Source: Pseudomonas panipatensis (GTDB lineage: Bacteria; Pseudomonadota; Gammaproteobacteria; Pseudomonadales; Pseudomonadaceae). Taken from it: a DNA stretch of 64,000 nt. The position numbers and the translations under genes were made by a program. The notes under the pieces were generated by a model. The model did no database searches. It was not told the origin of the DNA and was given only the letters and a program-made list of their open reading frames with translations. The DNA lies in the NCBI RefSeq assembly GCF_900099785.1, contig NZ_FNDS01000003.1:455759-519758 (forward strand). Reading direction: 5' to 3'. Below are positions 62,119 through 64,000 of this stretch, piece after piece (position 1 is the stretch's first letter; every line of letters starts with the position of its first letter).

Positions 62119-62558
62119 GCGGCTTCGTATCGGGCGCCGCAACGGCCCTCGATGCGCCAGACACCTCCCACCGGCGCCAATGCCGGTTTCTCCCTCGCTC
62201 CATCCCCCCGCAACTGTCTTTCCGCTGTCGGCCACGGTCCGTTCCCTGACCGGCTGTGACGACGCGAAGCGACGACCCGCCCGCGCACCGAGCCAAGCGC
62301 TTTTTCCAGACGAGGACTGTGGCATTGCAGATGGCTCTGCCGTCATTGAGGGAGCGGTTTGCCGGCACGGACGAGGTAGAGCGCGAAACGTCTTACGCAG
62401 TACTCGGAATAGGTCCAGAGACAGCCCGGCGCCGGAGCTGTAACCATCGCGACTCCGAGCCCAGCCGGCCATCTGATCCGGGTATGGCAGCGCCTTCGTC
62501 GAGTCCTGCGCGGCACGCCTCTGAGGCTCTCCCCAAGAGTGCACGGAGGCCCTGCGAC
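62119..62558. other. gap between YceI and vgrG; no gene seen
   Basis: About 440 nt with only arginine/proline-rich frames lacking ribosome sites. The vgrG promoter should be here. I looked for a sigma-54 -24/-12 element, common before hcp/vgrG genes in Pseudomonas, and did not find a convincing one. Confidence 0.35.
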
Positions 62559-64000
62559 ATGCTCGACGAACTGCGTACTTTCTTCGATCACAGCCGGCAC
62601 AAGCTGCGCGTTCGCGGCATCGAGGCGAGGCTCGACGTACTGGCCTTCGAGGGCGAGGAGGGCCTGAGCCAGCCGTTCAACTACCGCGTGGAATTCACCT
62701 CCAGCGAACGCGATATCGGCGCCGACCGGCTGCTCGGCCAAGACGCCAGTTTCAGCCTCCATGCGCCGCCGCAGAACTTGCCATTCGGCGGCCTCAGCCT
62801 GCCCCCGGCCCAGCCGCTGCGCACCCTGCATGGCGTGGTCAGCGGCTTCAGGCGTCTCTCCGCCTCCAGCGACGAGGCCCGCTACGAAATCACCCTGGAG
62901 CCGCGCCTGGCGCTGCTTCGCAATGGCCGGCAATACCGCATCTACCAACACCAGTCGGTGCCGGAAATCGTCGAGGGCATCCTGCGCAGCCGGCATGGGT
63001 TCGAAGGCCAGGATTTCCTCTTCGCCCTGCACCGCGAGTACCCCAAGCGCGAGCAGGTCATGCAGTACGACGAAAGCGACCTGGCCTTCATCGCGCGTCT
63101 GCTGGCCGAGATCGGCATCTGGTATCGCTTCACTAGCGACGAGCGCCTGCAGATCGACGTGGTGGAATTCCACGACGACCAGCGCGCCTACCAGTTCGAC
63201 GTCGAACTGCCGTACCGGCCGCCGTCCGGCACCAGCAGCAGCGGCCAGGACGGCGTGTGGGGGCTGCAAAGCAGCCACCAAGTGGTCGAGCAGCACGTCA
63301 GCATCCGCAGCTACCAACACCGCGACGCCAACGCCTATCTCGACGGCGACATCGACCAGAGCCGCGGCGCCAGGACCACCTACGGCGAGGCCTACCACTA
63401 CGCCGAACCCTACCGCATGCTCGGCGACCCGCAGGCCCAGGACGAAGACCTGCAAAGCGAAAGCGGCTACTTCTACGCGCGCCTGCGCCACGAGCGCTAC
63501 CTCAACGGCCAGACCCGGCTCAGCGGCATCGGCAGCAGCGCCAGCCTGGCGCCGGGCCAGGTACTCAAGATCACCGGCGGCGCACCGCACGCCTTCGCGC
63601 CGGGCGCGCTGATCACCCACCTGCAAACCCGTGCCGCGCGCGACCGCAGCTTCGAGGCCAGCTTCCAGGCCATTCCTTACTCGGAAAACGTCTGCTTCCG
63701 TCCGCCGCTGCCGGCCAAGCCGCGCATCGCCGGCACCGTTCCCGCGCGGGTCAGCAGCCCGCAGCAGAACGACCCCTACGCCCACCTCGACCTGGAAGGC
63801 CGCTACAAGGTGCACTTCCTGTTCGACCGCGACACCTGGAAAACCGGTCAGGAAAGCCTCTGGCTGCGCCTGGCGCGGCCCTACGCCGGCGACACCCACG
63901 GCCTGCACCTGCCGCTGCTGGCCGGCACCGAAGTGGCGGTGGCCTTCGAGCAGGGCGACCCCGACCGCCCCTACATCGCCCACGCCCTGCACGACAGCCA
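62559..64000 (+). CDS. vgrG: type VI secretion tip protein VgrG, 3' end cut by the window
   Basis: The gene starts at ATG 62559 after CACGGAGG and remains open to the window end (480 codons seen). The gp27-like N-terminus is clear (FSQPFNYRVEF-type strand as GLSQPFNYRVEFTS, LHGVVSGFRRLSASSDEARY, YRIYQHQSVPEIVEGILRSR). The gp5-like OB region follows (AHLDLEGRYKVHFLFDRDTW, WLRLARPYAGDTHGLHLPLL, and GTEVAVAFEQGDPDRPYI). It forms the spike of the T6SS. Effector or adaptor genes should lie downstream, outside this window. No other T6SS gene is visible, so it may be an orphan vgrG locus. Confidence 0.92.
   Translation, partial: MLDELRTFFDHSRHKLRVRGIEARLDVLAFEGEEGLSQPFNYRVEFTSSERDIGADRLLGQDASFSLHAPPQNLPFGGLSLPPAQPLRTLHGVVSGFRRLSASSDEARYEITLEPRLALLRNGRQYRIYQHQSVPEIVEGILRSRHGFEGQDFLFALHREYPKREQVMQYDESDLAFIARLLAEIGIWYRFTSDERLQIDVVEFHDDQRAYQFDVELPYRPPSGTSSSGQDGVWGLQSSHQVVEQHVSIRSYQHRDANAYLDGDIDQSRGARTTYGEAYHYAEPYRMLGDPQAQDEDLQSESGYFYARLRHERYLNGQTRLSGIGSSASLAPGQVLKITGGAPHAFAPGALITHLQTRAARDRSFEASFQAIPYSENVCFRPPLPAKPRIAGTVPARVSSPQQNDPYAHLDLEGRYKVHFLFDRDTWKTGQESLWLRLARPYAGDTHGLHLPLLAGTEVAVAFEQGDPDRPYIAHALHDS

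Noticed and set aside
62300..62360. A sigma-54 promoter before vgrG (TGGCATTGC)
   Set aside because: The TGGCA and TTGC parts overlap with wrong spacing; it does not fit a -24/-12 element.

Overview
The window is GC-rich, densely coded DNA from a Pseudomonas chromosome, probably of the P. aeruginosa/citronellolis/nitroreducens side of the genus. The species is inferred from protein character only: an OprC-type copper receptor, an ANR-like FNR paralogue, perfect TTGAT-N4-ATCAA boxes, paired UspA proteins, and a VgrG. No rRNA, tRNA or CRISPR array was seen. Both ends cut genes, a glycosyltransferase on the left and vgrG on the right.

1-17.2 kb is a flagellar region. Four sugar genes (a large multidomain glycosyltransferase, a PLP sugar aminotransferase, a methyltransferase and a hexapeptide acyltransferase) look like a flagellin-glycan set. 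They converge on flgA, which is divergent from a tight flgBCDEFGHIJKL operon closed by an unrecognised coiled-coil gene. Short FlgK (455 aa) and FlgL (304 aa), flgA divergent from flgB, and a FlgJ with a lytic-transglycosylase domain point to a secondary, lateral or Azotobacter-like flagellum rather than the polar one.

17.3-28.2 kb holds small conserved genes, a LysR/EamA exporter pair with a clear operator, and then an oxygen-response block: an FNR/ANR paralogue, glutamine-dependent NAD synthetase, two double-domain universal stress proteins, a ferredoxin-reductase-like protein, a CHAD protein, a 58-aa protein and a GNAT enzyme. Four perfect FNR/ANR boxes sit in its promoters.

28.5-32.6 kb is a transposon graveyard: a decayed IS5-type element, an AT-rich island of genes of unknown function, a second IS5 transposase remnant and an IS110 remnant.

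32.7-49.2 kb is mostly organosulfur acquisition. A LacI regulator with a perfect operator faces a TonB receptor, a flavin monooxygenase, an aldo/keto reductase and an SsuA-like binding protein. Farther on, an arylsulfatase with a FadL channel and a lipoprotein faces a second sulfatase broken by a single amber codon. Between these two groups are a GNAT enzyme, a ferric-reductase-like flavocytochrome and a DUF4239-type membrane protein.

49.8-55.7 kb is a copper region: OprC, three DUF2946-type proteins sharing a C-terminal NPRASP motif, CopC, an unknown protein and a thioredoxin-like protein. 55.7-62.1 kb has housekeeping and accessory genes (GNAT, cupin, PAS/chemoreceptor-like protein, esterase, LysR, cytochrome b561 and two YceI proteins). 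The window ends inside vgrG of a type VI secretion system.
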